DNA of 17,140 bases from Hyphomicrobiales bacterium (GCA_021775835.1 JAJFHC010000079.1:1-17140), one strand, 5' to 3'; shown: positions 7,263-15,750, counted from the first letter of the stretch. A program made the numbers and translations. The notes: generated by a model not told the origin, from the sequence alone.

Positions 7263-8873
7263 TTAAATCGGGACGGCTGTCGGACGGGTACGGCGCAGCC
7301 AAATCGATACCAGCAGCCTGGTCAGCGTAAAGGCCGTAAACACAGACGTTATGATTCCGATAGCCAACGTCACAGCAAATCCGCGTACGGGACCCGAACC
7401 CAGCTGAAACAACACGAATGCAGCAATGAAGGTCGTGATATTGGCGTCAAGAATAGTGCCCAACGCCCTTTTGTAGCCCGCTTCAATCGAGGCAATGGGT
7501 GTCTTGCCCGCCCTTATTTCCTCGCGGATACGCTCAAAGATCAGCACGTTGGCATCCACGGCCATACCGATGGTCAGAACAATCCCGGCAATACCCGGTA
7601 GTGTCAGCGTTGCCTGCAGAAGGGAAAGTACACCAACAATCAGTAGAATGTTGATCGCAAGGGCGAAATTGGCAAATACGCCGAATAGACCATATGCCAC
7701 AATGATAAAGGCAACGACGGCGACAAGGCCTATGACGGAAGCAATCTTGCCGGCAGCAATCGAGTCGGCCCCAAGCCCCGGCCCAACGGTCCGTTCTTCG
7801 GTGATTGTCAGACGCGCAGGCAATGCACCGGCTCTCAACAGGATCGCGAGGTCGTTGGCTTCCTGAACACTGAAGTCTCCACTGATCTGCCCTGACCCGC
7901 CGAGAATGGCCTCGCGAATAACAGGTGCACTGATGACCTTGTTGTCGAGAACGATAGCAAACGGCCTTCCGACGTTCTTTTGCGTAACCCTTCCGAACCG
8001 CGTGGCCCCTGACGAATCGAAGCGGAACGAGACAATCGGTTCATTGGTTTGCTGGTCAAAACCTGGCTGCGCATCCACCAGGTTTTCACCGCTGACCATG
8101 ATACGCTTTTCGATAAGATACTTCTGCGCGGATCCGTCTTCAGACTCCAGTATTTCAGAACCCGCGGGAATCTTGGTCTCGATGGCCTGCTGTGCAGTGG
8201 TTGATGTATTGACAAGCCGAAACGCAAGTTTCGCTGTCGTTCCAAGCAAACGTTTCAACTGCTCTGGATCCTGCAGTCCGGGAACCTGAACCAGTATCCG
8301 GTCCACACCCTGGCGCTGGATCGTCGGCTCCGTCGTGCCCAGGGCATCGATCCGGCGCCGTATAATTTCAATCGATTGTTCAATGGTCGACCGAATCCGC
8401 TCGTCAATGGCCGCCGGCGTCAACTCCAGGGTGATCTGATTTCCCGAAACCGACTGCACGTCGATATCCATTGACTGCGAGGTTGCGGCAAGAATTCCCG
8501 TGTTCACCGGTGTCGCCAGCGTCCGTAGCTTCCGCATCGCCCGGTCAAAATCTTCAGCCTTGCGAATTCGTACCGATGCCCTTCGGTTTGAAACATTCAA
8601 ATTCTGATAGCCGATCTTTTCGCCTCTCAGATTCGTCCTGACATCATCAATGATCGACTGCAGACGGTCGGTGATAACCTCCTCGACATCGACTTCCAGA
8701 AGCATGTGAGAACCACCCTGCAAATCCAGGCCGAGGTGGACCTTCTTGTGCGGCAGCCAGTCGGGCATGTTCGATAGCACCGAAGACGGAATGACGTTCG
8801 GCATCGCCAGGAGCACACCGAGGACACATAGCGCCGTAATCAGTCCGGTTTTCCATTTTGAAAAATGCAGCAT
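7263..8873 (-). CDS. secD: SecD, Sec translocon accessory membrane protein
   Basis: Partner of SecF in proton-driven late steps of Sec protein export. The 536 residues show TM1 at about 9-24, then LGLDLQGGSHMLLEVDV (47-63), the signature at the start of the large periplasmic region. The P1 head and base region runs to about residue 375. Five C-terminal membrane segments follow, with the conserved GMAVDANVLIFERIREE motif, in which D440 matches the Asp needed for proton coupling. The distal motif GTILDANITTFIAAFVLF is also typical. The start is the ATG at 8873; the ribosome site is weak (GAAGG about 14 bases upstream), and the gene lies 83 bases after yajC. Length and motif order are normal for a complete SecD. 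Confidence 0.97.
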   Translation of the reverse strand: MLHFSKWKTGLITALCVLGVLLAMPNVIPSSVLSNMPDWLPHKKVHLGLDLQGGSHMLLEVDVEEVITDRLQSIIDDVRTNLRGEKIGYQNLNVSNRRASVRIRKAEDFDRAMRKLRTLATPVNTGILAATSQSMDIDVQSVSGNQITLELTPAAIDERIRSTIEQSIEIIRRRIDALGTTEPTIQRQGVDRILVQVPGLQDPEQLKRLLGTTAKLAFRLVNTSTTAQQAIETKIPAGSEILESEDGSAQKYLIEKRIMVSGENLVDAQPGFDQQTNEPIVSFRFDSSGATRFGRVTQKNVGRPFAIVLDNKVISAPVIREAILGGSGQISGDFSVQEANDLAILLRAGALPARLTITEERTVGPGLGADSIAAGKIASVIGLVAVVAFIIVAYGLFGVFANFALAINILLIVGVLSLLQATLTLPGIAGIVLTIGMAVDANVLIFERIREEIRAGKTPIASIEAGYKRALGTILDANITTFIAAFVLFQLGSGPVRGFAVTLAIGIITSVFTAFTLTRLLVSIWLRRTRPTAVPI

Positions 8874-8956
8874 TGTCGTAAAGGGACCTTCGAGACTGTC
8901 AACGTACTAAACGATTCGACTCACGCACCGGTTCTCCGAAAATTCGGGCGCCCGGC

Positions 8957-9292
8957 TCAGGATTTCGAATCGTCGGCGGCCGGTTCACCTTTTACGCGAA
9001 CTTCGGTCACAAACTGCTTGAGAATTTTAATTTTCACGCCTTCGCTGACTTCGATCATGGCTTCGTTGTCGTCAAGCACCTTCGAAACCTTGCCGATCAT
9101 ACCGCCGGAGGTAACGACAGTATCGCCGCGACGCAGATTTGTAACCAGTTCCTTATGCTGTTTCGCCCTTTTTTGCTGTGGACGGATAAGCAGGAAATAA
9201 AATATGGCGAACATGGCAACAAGCGGAAACAGGAACTCTCCAATTCCGCCAAGACCGCCAGCACCCTGCGCGTAAGCTGGTGTAATAAACAT
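8957..9292 (-). CDS. yajC: YajC, preprotein translocase subunit
   Basis: Small inner-membrane protein that associates with SecDF and SecYEG. In its 111 residues the N-terminal MFITPAYAQG segment lies in front of one membrane span (about 20-36). RPQQKRAKQHKE follows, the standard cytoplasmic start of YajC, and then the conserved small domain LRRGDTVVTSGGMIGKV. The tail is acidic. The ATG has a very good ribosome site (CAGGAG, 6 bases spacing). It is the first gene of the minus-strand unit yajC-secD-secF-Mth938-NDUFAF6-like-M24 and faces the DUF815 gene across a divergent 265-bp gap. Confidence 0.96.
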   Translation of the reverse strand: MFITPAYAQGAGGLGGIGEFLFPLVAMFAIFYFLLIRPQQKRAKQHKELVTNLRRGDTVVTSGGMIGKVSKVLDDNEAMIEVSEGVKIKILKQFVTEVRVKGEPAADDSKS

Positions 9293-9369
9293 TCACTGCT
9301 CCTGAACATAAAAAGGGCGATGCGTTGACCCGAATGCCAAATCAACCGCCACTGACATCATTGCCGGGG

Positions 9370-9397
9370 AATATACTCACGACGCTCCACATTGCAA
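9370..9397 (-). promoter_or_regulatory. Candidate sigma-70-type promoter for the yajC-secDF operon
   Basis: Read on the minus strand, TTGCAA (9392-9397) is followed after 16 bases by TATATT (9370-9375). This is 4/6 and 5/6 agreement with TTGACA/TATAAT. The start of transcription would lie about 70 bases before the yajC ATG. Found by eye; other promoters are possible. Confidence 0.35.
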
Positions 9398-9465
9398 ACA
9401 ATACCGGACGTCACAAATCAGCGCAGGAACGACACAAAGACCCATTTACCAAATCTCGCACCTCC

Positions 9466-9477
9466 ATTCACGTGAAT
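9466..9477. repeat. 12-bp perfect palindrome centred on CACGTG in the yajC/DUF815 divergent gap
   Basis: ATTCACGTGAAT is its own reverse complement and lies between the divergent starts of yajC (9292) and the DUF815 gene (9558). Such a symmetrical site would suit a dimeric regulator acting on one or both genes. No protein can be named and chance is not excluded. Confidence 0.35.
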
Positions 9478-9557
9478 CTCGACAAAATCAGTCCCCATGA
9501 TAGGGTCCGCGCCGTGTCACGCGTAGCTATACATTCCCAACAAACACAAGATTACCA

Positions 9558-10439
9558 ATGACCGACAAATCAATTCCCGTTGCCCTCGAGGCCATTGAAG
9601 CCAAACTCGACCGCATGGCCTCAGCCATCGAGAGAATGGCACCACCGCCCGCAGCCAATCCCGACTTCAAAAATGCCAACGCATTCGTCTGGCAGCCGGC
9701 AACTCCGGTCTTGTCTCCGGTTCACAAAGTGAACAAGGTCGATATGTCCCTGTTGCGCGGTATCGACCGCATGCGGGACACGCTTTACGACAACACCGAA
9801 CGATTCTCCCAGGCCTATCCCGCCAACAACGCTCTTCTCTGGGGCGCCCGCGGCATGGGCAAAAGTTCTCTGGTGAAGGCGGTCCACGCGGAAGTCTGCC
9901 AAAAATCGGACAATATGCTGAAACTCATCGAGATTCACCGCGAGGACATAGAGTCGCTTCCCGATCTGATGACCATCGTGCGCCCCACACGATATCGTTT
10001 CATCGTTTTTTGCGACGATCTCTCTTTCGACAACAACGATACCTCCTACAAGTCCCTGAAAGCGGTCCTGGAAGGCGGCATCGAGGGACGCCCGGACAAT
10101 GTAATCTTCTACGCAACGTCAAACAGGCGTCATCTCCTGCCCCGGGACATGATGGAAAACGAGCGATCCACCGCAATCAACCCCTCCGAAGCTGTCCAGG
10201 AAAAGGTATCGTTGTCAGACAGGTTCGGACTCTGGCTTGGATTTCACAATTGCGCACAGCCTGAATATCTTGAGATGGTCGAAACCTACGCAACGCATTT
10301 CGGGCTGGATGTGGCGCCAGACAAACTCAAGGCCATGGCGCTGGAATGGTCGACAACCCGAGGCGCCAGATCCGGCCGGGTTGCGTGGCAATTCATCCAG
10401 GATCTGGCAGGTCGGATGGAGATTCGGATCAGTTCCTGA
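9558..10439 (+). CDS. DUF815-family AAA+ ATPase
   Basis: A 293-residue soluble P-loop ATPase. The N-terminal 30 residues are helical and charged. Walker A is GARGMGKS (96-103) and Walker B is RFIVFCDDLSF (147-157, DD at 153-154). A sensor-1-like YATSNRRHLLP follows (N189), then LSDRFGLWLGF (220-230) with a candidate arginine finger at R222, and a late RSGRVAW (271-277) as possible sensor 2. This fits a complete DUF815 protein. The cellular substrate of the family is not known to me. The ATG has no clear Shine-Dalgarno sequence, so the start is somewhat uncertain. The gene stands alone on the plus strand between the Sec and surE-pcm-lipoprotein units and is convergent with the latter. Confidence 0.9.
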   Translation: MTDKSIPVALEAIEAKLDRMASAIERMAPPPAANPDFKNANAFVWQPATPVLSPVHKVNKVDMSLLRGIDRMRDTLYDNTERFSQAYPANNALLWGARGMGKSSLVKAVHAEVCQKSDNMLKLIEIHREDIESLPDLMTIVRPTRYRFIVFCDDLSFDNNDTSYKSLKAVLEGGIEGRPDNVIFYATSNRRHLLPRDMMENERSTAINPSEAVQEKVSLSDRFGLWLGFHNCAQPEYLEMVETYATHFGLDVAPDKLKAMALEWSTTRGARSGRVAWQFIQDLAGRMEIRISS

Positions 10440-10458
10440 GGAATGTGACCGGTTCTCC

Positions 10459-10501
10459 AAAAAGACAACGCGCCGCACCCGAAGGCGCACCGCGCGTTGT
10501 C
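10459..10501 (-). terminator. Intrinsic terminator after the LysM/LytM lipoprotein gene
   Basis: GACAACGCGC (10464-10473) and GCGCGTTGTC (10492-10501) are 10-bp perfect inverted arms. Read on the minus strand the inner part can extend through GCGCC-TTCG-GGTGC, a UUCG-type tetraloop. TTTTT follows directly (10459-10463). It lies 32 bases past the lipoprotein stop, in the convergent gap with the DUF815 gene. On the plus strand no T-run follows, so it mainly serves the minus-strand unit. Confidence 0.85.
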
Positions 10502-10533
10502 CCCCCTCCGAAACGAATTCGGAATTGTTATCG

Positions 10534-11838
10534 TCAGCCGCCGGCGACTTTCGAAGATTCGAGGCTTTTGAGCGGATTGACGGCAGAAGAGCCCTTTCGG
10601 ATTTCGAAGTGAAGCTGCGGACTTGTCACAGATCCAGTCCTACCGGCTTTGGAAATCACCTGGCCGCGTTTCACTCGTTGTCCCCGGCGTACCAGAAGGT
10701 TCTTGTTGTGCGCATAGGCCGTTACCCAGTTGCCTGAGTGCCTGATGAGAACAAGATTGCCGTAACCCTTTAGCTCGTTGCCGGCATAGGCCACGACACC
10801 GTTCTCAGCCGCCTTGACGGAAGTGCCTTCCGGCACGGCGATATTGATCCCGTCGTTCTTGGAACCGTTGGGCTTGGCGCCAAACCGGGAGATGACCCGA
10901 CCGCGTACTGGCCACCGGAATTTCGAGCCGGAACGGGCACGGGGCTTGGGAAGTTTGCCGCTACGAACGGGTTTCGCTGCAGGCCTGGCCGCGGCAACTT
11001 TCGCCGAACTCGCCTTGGCCTTCTTAAAGTTTTTGTCGGAAGCCGGTTTCCGATCAGGCTTGGGCACTGACGCGACCTTCACAGTCGGTGCTGCGCGAGC
11101 CACAGACTGCCTTTTTGCCTGAGCAACCGGCCGCGCTGGAGCCGCCGCTAAAGTGCCACCTGCAAGATCGCCACCTGCCGGTATGCGCAACCGCTGACCG
11201 ACCTTAAGGGTGTAGGGCCAGCCGATCCGATTGTGCTGAGCCAGGATATTTGCCTTCATGCCATTGTTGCGGGCAACACTGTAAAGTGTGTCGCCGGCGG
11301 CAACGACATGTTGCCCCGAACCTGATGCAGAACGGACCGTGCCAGAATAAGAGGAGACCGGGCGGGCCGCTGCGGTAGCCACCGGTGCGGCAGTCGCGGC
11401 ACGCGCATAACCATGACCGGGAAGCGTGAGGGTCTGACCGATGTTGATGTTGTAGGGCGGTGCAATTGAATTGGCTGCACTCAGTTGCCTGACATGAACA
11501 TTGTTGGCCCGGGCAATACTGAATAACGTGTCGCCCGGCATGACGACCACGGAACCGGCGTGAGCGGTTCTGATCGGCGCTGTGGTCTCCACAGGAACCG
11601 ACGTCACAGTCGTAGAGTCCACTCTATTGCTCGGTGGGATCGACGCCGTATATGTATTATCGACACCGGCTGAACCGTTGTTACTGGAATACCCAGTTCC
11701 ACCGGACGCTTGTTGACCGCCAAACGGGCCAAACCGGTCTGCTGATGTGCTGCAGGCCGCAAGGGTTGCCATGGCCAGAATCGCTGCGCTCACCTGCAGG
11801 GATTTGCCGACCGAAATCTGCCTAGAATTACGCCTCAT
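10534..11838 (-). CDS. LysM-LysM-LytM (M23-like) lipoprotein, NlpD/DipM type, probably non-catalytic
   Basis: Predicted periplasmic lipoprotein of 434 residues: signal peptide with lipobox LAAC (Cys29), LysM repeats at about 95-141 and 174-221, a basic Ala/Pro/Lys-rich linker, and a LytM domain at about 306-424. In active LytM enzymes zinc is held by HxGxD and HxH. Here the same places read NDGIN (N328, N332) and QLH (Q408, H410), so three of four zinc ligands are lost, although YAH (H377) remains. This matches NlpD/EnvC/DipM-like proteins, which activate amidases at the division site rather than cut peptidoglycan. The start was set at the ATG at 11838 (GGAG, 7 bases spacing). A GTG six bases upstream is too close to that site. 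It ends the serS-surE-pcm series and is followed by a strong terminator. Confidence 0.9.
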   Translation of the reverse strand: MRRNSRQISVGKSLQVSAAILAMATLAACSTSADRFGPFGGQQASGGTGYSSNNGSAGVDNTYTASIPPSNRVDSTTVTSVPVETTAPIRTAHAGSVVVMPGDTLFSIARANNVHVRQLSAANSIAPPYNINIGQTLTLPGHGYARAATAAPVATAAARPVSSYSGTVRSASGSGQHVVAAGDTLYSVARNNGMKANILAQHNRIGWPYTLKVGQRLRIPAGGDLAGGTLAAAPARPVAQAKRQSVARAAPTVKVASVPKPDRKPASDKNFKKAKASSAKVAAARPAAKPVRSGKLPKPRARSGSKFRWPVRGRVISRFGAKPNGSKNDGINIAVPEGTSVKAAENGVVAYAGNELKGYGNLVLIRHSGNWVTAYAHNKNLLVRRGQRVKRGQVISKAGRTGSVTSPQLHFEIRKGSSAVNPLKSLESSKVAGG

Positions 11839-11949
11839 ACTCACGCTCCGCGACTAACATTTAACAGCATACTGACGTGGTTTGGTTAAGGAGGCGTTTA
11901 TTCCGGGGTTAGGATTCGTTAACGGGCAATCTGGAGGTCAGGCGGTAGT

Positions 11950-12630
11950 CTACATTTCCTTGGCCATGCCTTCGACCAATGGAACAAAGCGCACAGGTAG
12001 CAATGTTTCAGGAACATAACTGCCGTCTTCCTCGACGATGACACGCACGAGACCCTGATCACCGTTGCCGGTGTCCACCGGCACCACGAGTATTCCGCCG
12101 GGGCGCAATTGGTCGATCAGGGCAAGCGGTAGTGTCTTTGCCGCAGCCGTCACGATGATCCGGTCGAACGGTGCCTGAGACGGCCATCCCTTCGTGCCGT
12201 CCCCTGCCATTGAAGTAATGTTGGATATCCGTAGTGCCGAGAAACGCTTTTCCGCATCCCGAAGCAACGTGCGGTAACGCTCAATCGTGTACACCCGACG
12301 ACACAAAAGAGAGAGCACAGCCGCCTGATAGCCTGATCCGGTTCCCACTTCGAGCACCTTCATCCTGTCGTCCAGGCGCAACTTTTCCGTCATGAATGCA
12401 ACAACATATGGCTGGCTTATGGTCTGACCGCATTCGATGGGAAGAGACTGGTCCGCATAGGCCTGTTCGGCGAATACAGGATTGATGAAGTCCTCCCGCG
12501 GAATACGCTCAATCGCTGAAAGCACCCGTGTGTCCCGAATACCGCGGTTACGCAGGCTCATGATCAGTTCGATCTTGTGATAGTCGTCACTCACAATCCG
12601 CTGGTTCCTCAGATTACCGTCATCCGCCAT
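11950..12630 (-). CDS. pcm: Protein-L-isoaspartate O-methyltransferase
   Basis: Uses S-adenosylmethionine to methylate L-isoaspartyl residues in aged proteins and so starts their repair in the cytoplasm. The 226 residues contain RGIRDTRVLSAIERIPREDF near the start, GQTISQPYVVAFM (68-80), and the SAM-binding motif I VLEVGTGSGYQAAVL (92-106). The motif II-like PFDRIIVTAAA and post-motif LRPGGILVVPVD follow, in family order and normal length. The ATG has no near ribosome site. GGAGCGGAGG lies roughly 25-30 bases upstream, and no other good in-frame start is found between it and the ATG. The gene follows surE by 45 bases and precedes the NlpD-type lipoprotein, the same order as surE-pcm-nlpD in enterobacteria. 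Confidence 0.95.
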   Translation of the reverse strand: MADDGNLRNQRIVSDDYHKIELIMSLRNRGIRDTRVLSAIERIPREDFINPVFAEQAYADQSLPIECGQTISQPYVVAFMTEKLRLDDRMKVLEVGTGSGYQAAVLSLLCRRVYTIERYRTLLRDAEKRFSALRISNITSMAGDGTKGWPSQAPFDRIIVTAAAKTLPLALIDQLRPGGILVVPVDTGNGDQGLVRVIVEEDGSYVPETLLPVRFVPLVEGMAKEM

Positions 12631-12675
12631 AGGACGGCTAATGTCGTATAGTCCAGCCTCCGCTCCTGAACACGG

Positions 12676-13434
12676 TCATCCAAGGACGGAACGGAGCGTG
12701 TCCTTTGTCTCGGAATGCGTCAAATTCATATGAAGCGGCGTCACTGAGATCCGGGAATTGTATACCGAATACAGATCAGTGCCGACTCGCGGGTCGCTAC
12801 GGCGGGCCTCGAAACCCAACCAGAAATAGCGCCTGCCACGGGCGTCACGTCTTTCGTCAATTTCCAAAAGTGCCTGATCGCGTTTGCCCTGGTCGGTCAC
12901 ATCGATACCCTCAACGGCATCAGGAAGCACGTCAGGGAAATTCACATTCACGAGAATGCCCTCTCCCCACGGTGCCTTCAGCAACCGTGATACCAAGTTC
13001 GGTCCATGCTTCTCTGCCGTTTCCCACTTGATCACCGCTGAATTGTCGAAGCCGTACGACTGGCTCAAGGCGATGGACCGCACACCGAGAGCAGTTCCCT
13101 CCATCGCTGCCGCAATCGTCCCCGAGTATGTAACGTCTTCTGCGATGTTCTGGCCTCGATTTACGCCGGAAAGGACGAGGTCAGGCATCGAGGGCATGAT
13201 CTTCTTGGCCGCCATCAACACACAATCTGTCGGTGTACCCTTGATTGCAAAGGTCCGCTCGTCCAGTTTGCGCAACCGCAACGGATCCGCCAGGGTAAGT
13301 GAACGGGACGCACCGCTCTGCTCGGATTCGGGCGCAACCGTCCAGATGTCATCGCTCAGCGCACGGGCAATCCGCTCCAGGCTCTTCAGACCCGGCGCAT
13401 GAATGCCGTCGTCATTGGTAATAAGAATTCGCAT
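12676..13434 (-). CDS. surE: 5'/3'-nucleotidase SurE
   Basis: Metal-dependent phosphatase that removes phosphate from nucleoside monophosphates and, in some bacteria, short polyphosphate; linked to stationary-phase survival. The 252 residues start MRILITNDDGIHAPG. The four metal ligands are present: D8, D9, S40 (EQSGASRS) and N92 (LVLSGVNRGQN). YSGTIAAAMEG, NVNFP and SVTPLHMNLT further on are also typical. The ATG at 13434 has CGGAG 8 bases upstream; a TTG directly before it is less likely. It lies 60 bases after serS on the same strand and 45 bases before pcm, so the three are probably cotranscribed. Confidence 0.96.
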   Translation of the reverse strand: MRILITNDDGIHAPGLKSLERIARALSDDIWTVAPESEQSGASRSLTLADPLRLRKLDERTFAIKGTPTDCVLMAAKKIMPSMPDLVLSGVNRGQNIAEDVTYSGTIAAAMEGTALGVRSIALSQSYGFDNSAVIKWETAEKHGPNLVSRLLKAPWGEGILVNVNFPDVLPDAVEGIDVTDQGKRDQALLEIDERRDARGRRYFWLGFEARRSDPRVGTDLYSVYNSRISVTPLHMNLTHSETKDTLRSVLG

Positions 13435-13494
13435 CAATCAAACTCCGGGCTGACCTCGAACTGTTTGCTCATGGAACCTGACCCTCAACAGGCG

Positions 13495-14781
13495 CTAGGC
13501 TGGCAGCGCTTCTATTCGCTCCAGACCGCCCATATAAGGTTGCAGCACATCCGGCACAGTAACCGTCCCATCCGAATTCTGGAAATTCTCGAGAATGGCA
13601 ATCATCGTCCGGCCGACCGCCAGTCCGGATCCGTTGAGTGTGTGCACGAACCGCGTGCCTTTTTCGTTCGCAGGCCGATAACGCGCCTGCATCCGCCGCG
13701 CCTGAAAATCGCCACAGACTGAACAGCTCGATATTTCCCGATAGGCGTTCTGCCCCGGCAACCAGACCTCGAGGTCATACGTCTTGCGTGCGCCAAAGCC
13801 CATGTCTCCGGTCGAAAGCACCATGACCCGGTAATGCAGGCCAAGCCTTTTGAGGACTTCTTCGGCGCACCCGCGCATCCGCTCAAGTTCTTCAGTCGAA
13901 TTCTCCGGCGTCGTTATGCTCACCATTTCAACCTTGGAGAACTGGTGCTGACGGATCATGCCGCGCGTATCCCGCCCGGCAGCACCGGCTTCCAGTCGAA
14001 AACAGGGGGTGTACGCGGTGAACCGCTTCGGCAGCTCTTCTTCTTCGAGAATGCTCTCGCGCACCAGATTGGTCAGGGGCACTTCTGCCGTCGGGATCAA
14101 CCAGAAGCCATCCTCGGTCCGGAACTGATCGTCGGCAAATTTCGGCAATTGCGCTGTGCCGTACATCACATGATCGCGCACCAGAAACGGCGGCAACACA
14201 TCCAGATAGCCATGTTCCTGAGTATGAAGGTCGATCATGAAGGCAGCGATTGCCCGTTCCATGCGAGCCAAAGGACCTTTCAGAACGACAAAACGTGCAC
14301 CGGACAGTTTGGCGGCAGTCTCGAAATCCATTTGGCCGAGGTTTTCACCAATTTCGAAGTGCTGCTTAGGCTCAAAGTCGAAATTGGGCACGGTCCCGTG
14401 CTTGTGGGTTTCAACATTGGCCGATTCGTCATCGCCCAAAGGCACATCCTCAAGCGGCAGATTGGGAATTTGCGAGAGGATCGTTGCAAGTTCTTCATCG
14501 AGGCGGCGCTCTTCTTCTTCGCCCTCCTGAATGACTGATTTCAGCTCGGCAATCTCCTCGATCAGGCCCTGGGCCCGATCCTCATCACCCGACGCCTTTG
14601 CGGCTCCGATCTGCTTGGAAGCGTCATTGCGCCTGCCTTGCGCATCCTGAAGCAAGGCAATCTTTTCGCGTCGCACCTGGTCCAGAGCCAGCAGCCTGTC
14701 GGCTACCGGTTCGTGACCGCGTTTGGCAAGGGTTGTGTCAAACGCCTGGGGATCCTCGCGGATCAGTTTTAGATCGAACAT
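13495..14781 (-). CDS. serS: Seryl-tRNA synthetase
   Basis: Class II synthetase that charges tRNA-Ser (and tRNA-Sec where present) with serine in the cytoplasm. The 428 residues show an N-terminal antiparallel coiled-coil arm (about 27-105) that binds the long variable arm of the t[11 protein letters not shown] (231-238) follows, then motif 2 with FRLEAG (261-266) and [10 protein letters not shown] (277-286). After these come [14 protein letters not shown] and motif 3 [17 protein letters not shown] (383-399, R391). The length is normal and nothing is missing. The ATG has CAGGA 7 bases upstream. It lies 147 bases after tatC; a possible terminator and promoter in this gap suggest its own transcription start for serS-surE-pcm-lipoprotein. 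Confidence 0.97.
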   Translation of the reverse strand: MFDLKLIREDPQAFDTTLAKRGHEPVADRLLALDQVRREKIALLQDAQGRRNDASKQIGAAKASGDEDRAQGLIEEIAELKSVIQEGEEEERRLDEELATILSQIPNLPLEDVPLGDDESANVETHKHGTVPNFDFEPKQHFEIGENLGQMDFETAAKLSGARFVVLKGPLARMERAIAAFMIDLHTQEHGYLDVLPPFLVRDHVMYGTAQLPKFADDQFRTEDGFWLIPTAEVPLTNLVRESILEEEELPKRFTAYTPCFRLEAGAAGRDTRGMIRQHQFSKVEMVSITTPENSTEELERMRGCAEEVLKRLGLHYRVMVLSTGDMGFGARKTYDLEVWLPGQNAYREISSCSVCGDFQARRMQARYRPANEKGTRFVHTLNGSGLAVGRTMIAILENFQNSDGTVTVPDVLQPYMGGLERIEALPA

Positions 14782-14843
14782 CGGGATATCCTGAAAACAC
14801 TGGAATTCGCCTGTCCGAACTCACGGACTGGCGTGTTGGCATG

Positions 14844-14872
14844 TGTATACGATGGAGCGGGAAAGGCGTCTA
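14844..14872 (-). promoter_or_regulatory. Candidate promoter for serS
   Basis: Read on the minus strand, TAGACG (14867-14872) is followed after 17 bases by TATACA (14844-14849), 4/6 matches each to TTGACA and TATAAT. Transcription would begin about 55 bases before the serS ATG. A second GTATAC occurs at 14896-14901. Weak, by eye only. Confidence 0.28.
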
Positions 14873-14905
14873 GCATGCAGGTCCTGTCATGACCAGTATA
14901 CGGAG

Positions 14906-14936
14906 AAAAGAAAAACCCCGACGCTCACTTAGCCGG
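14906..14936 (-). terminator. Possible intrinsic terminator overlapping the tatC stop codon
   Basis: Read on the minus strand, CCGGC (14932-14936) can pair with GTCGG (14918-14922, one G-U pair) around a loop that holds the TAA stop. GG and then TTTTTCTTTT follow. The stem is short, so efficiency is doubtful, but the T-rich run directly behind it and the position at the end of tatABC fit a terminator. Confidence 0.42.
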
Positions 14937-15729
14937 ATTCGTTCTCCGCATCGCGCAGGGCCTCGGCTTCTTTCCTTTTCTTTTCCACCATCTTCACCGA
15001 GATGATCGAAATCTCATAGAGAATGAGCGTCGGCAGGGCCAGCCCGATCTGGCTGATCGGATCGGGCGGTGTCAGAACTGCGGCAAGCCCGAATGTACCC
15101 ACAACCGCATACTTGCGTTTGGCTTTCAGACCATCCGCCGTTGCCAGCCCGGCACGGGCCATCAATGTAAGAATGACCGGCAGCTGAAAACAAAGGCCAA
15201 ACGCAAATATCAGGGTCATGATCAGTCCCAGATACTCACTGACCCGTGCGGTCAGCTTAATTGTCGCCTGCCCTTCGACACCTTGCTGTTCAAGGCCGAG
15301 GAAGAACTGCATGGCAAGCGGCATCACGCCGAAATAGACCAGTGCGGCCCCGAGTACGAATAAAAAGGGTGTGGCAATCAGAAAGGGCAGGAATGCCTTT
15401 TGTTCATTTTTGTAGAGGCCGGGCGCCACGAACATATAGAGCTGTCCGGCAATAACAGGAAAGGCGATGAACAAGGCACCGAACAACGCAAGCTTGAGTT
15501 GGGTAAAGAAAAACTCCTGCGGCGCAGTATAAATCAGCTGAATGTCGGTATCTTCGCCTACCGCCTGCTCATAGGGGTACAGCAGCAGGTTGAAAATATC
15601 CTGAGCGAAATAGAAACATATGACAAACGCGATAGCGATACCGATGAGCGATTTCACAAGCCGCATGCGCAGCTCGATCAAATGCTCGACCAGCGGCGCT
15701 TCGGAGTTCTTTATTTCATCTTCTGACAC
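14929..15729 (-). CDS. tatC: TatC, Sec-independent protein translocase core
   Basis: Inner-membrane receptor that, with TatB, binds twin-arginine signal peptides of folded proteins. The 266 residues include the N-terminal signal-binding stretch EHLIELRMRLV (E15), six predicted membrane spans, the loop FVAPGLYKNEQKAF (E109) and the conserved LTPPDPISQIGLALP between spans 5 and 6. The C-terminal tail is charged and helical. The start is GTG at 15729, the first start codon after the tatB stop. No Shine-Dalgarno sequence is seen, so translation is probably coupled to tatB. tatB and tatC share the same reading frame: seven sense codons lie between the tatB TGA and this GTG. Confidence 0.96.
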   Translation of the reverse strand: MSEDEIKNSEAPLVEHLIELRMRLVKSLIGIAIAFVICFYFAQDIFNLLLYPYEQAVGEDTDIQLIYTAPQEFFFTQLKLALFGALFIAFPVIAGQLYMFVAPGLYKNEQKAFLPFLIATPFLFVLGAALVYFGVMPLAMQFFLGLEQQGVEGQATIKLTARVSEYLGLIMTLIFAFGLCFQLPVILTLMARAGLATADGLKAKRKYAVVGTFGLAAVLTPPDPISQIGLALPTLILYEISIISVKMVEKKRKEAEALRDAENESG

Positions 15730-15750
15730 GATTTGATTGATCCGGCTAAA

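Noticed and set aside
9325..9561. Small plus-strand frame (78 codons) ending in an ATGA overlap with the DUF815 start
   Set aside because: The overlap looks like coupling, but the peptide has no recognisable domain, there is no good ribosome site and it spans the divergent promoter region. Probably chance.
11870..11930. CtrA-like sites (TTAACCAA, GTTAAC...TAACC) before the lipoprotein gene
   Set aside because: The halves do not give the TTAA-N7-TTAA spacing, so I do not call a CtrA box.
13834..14538. Open frame of 234 codons on the plus strand
   Set aside because: Antisense to serS, which has all synthetase motifs. No domain or ribosome site supports it.
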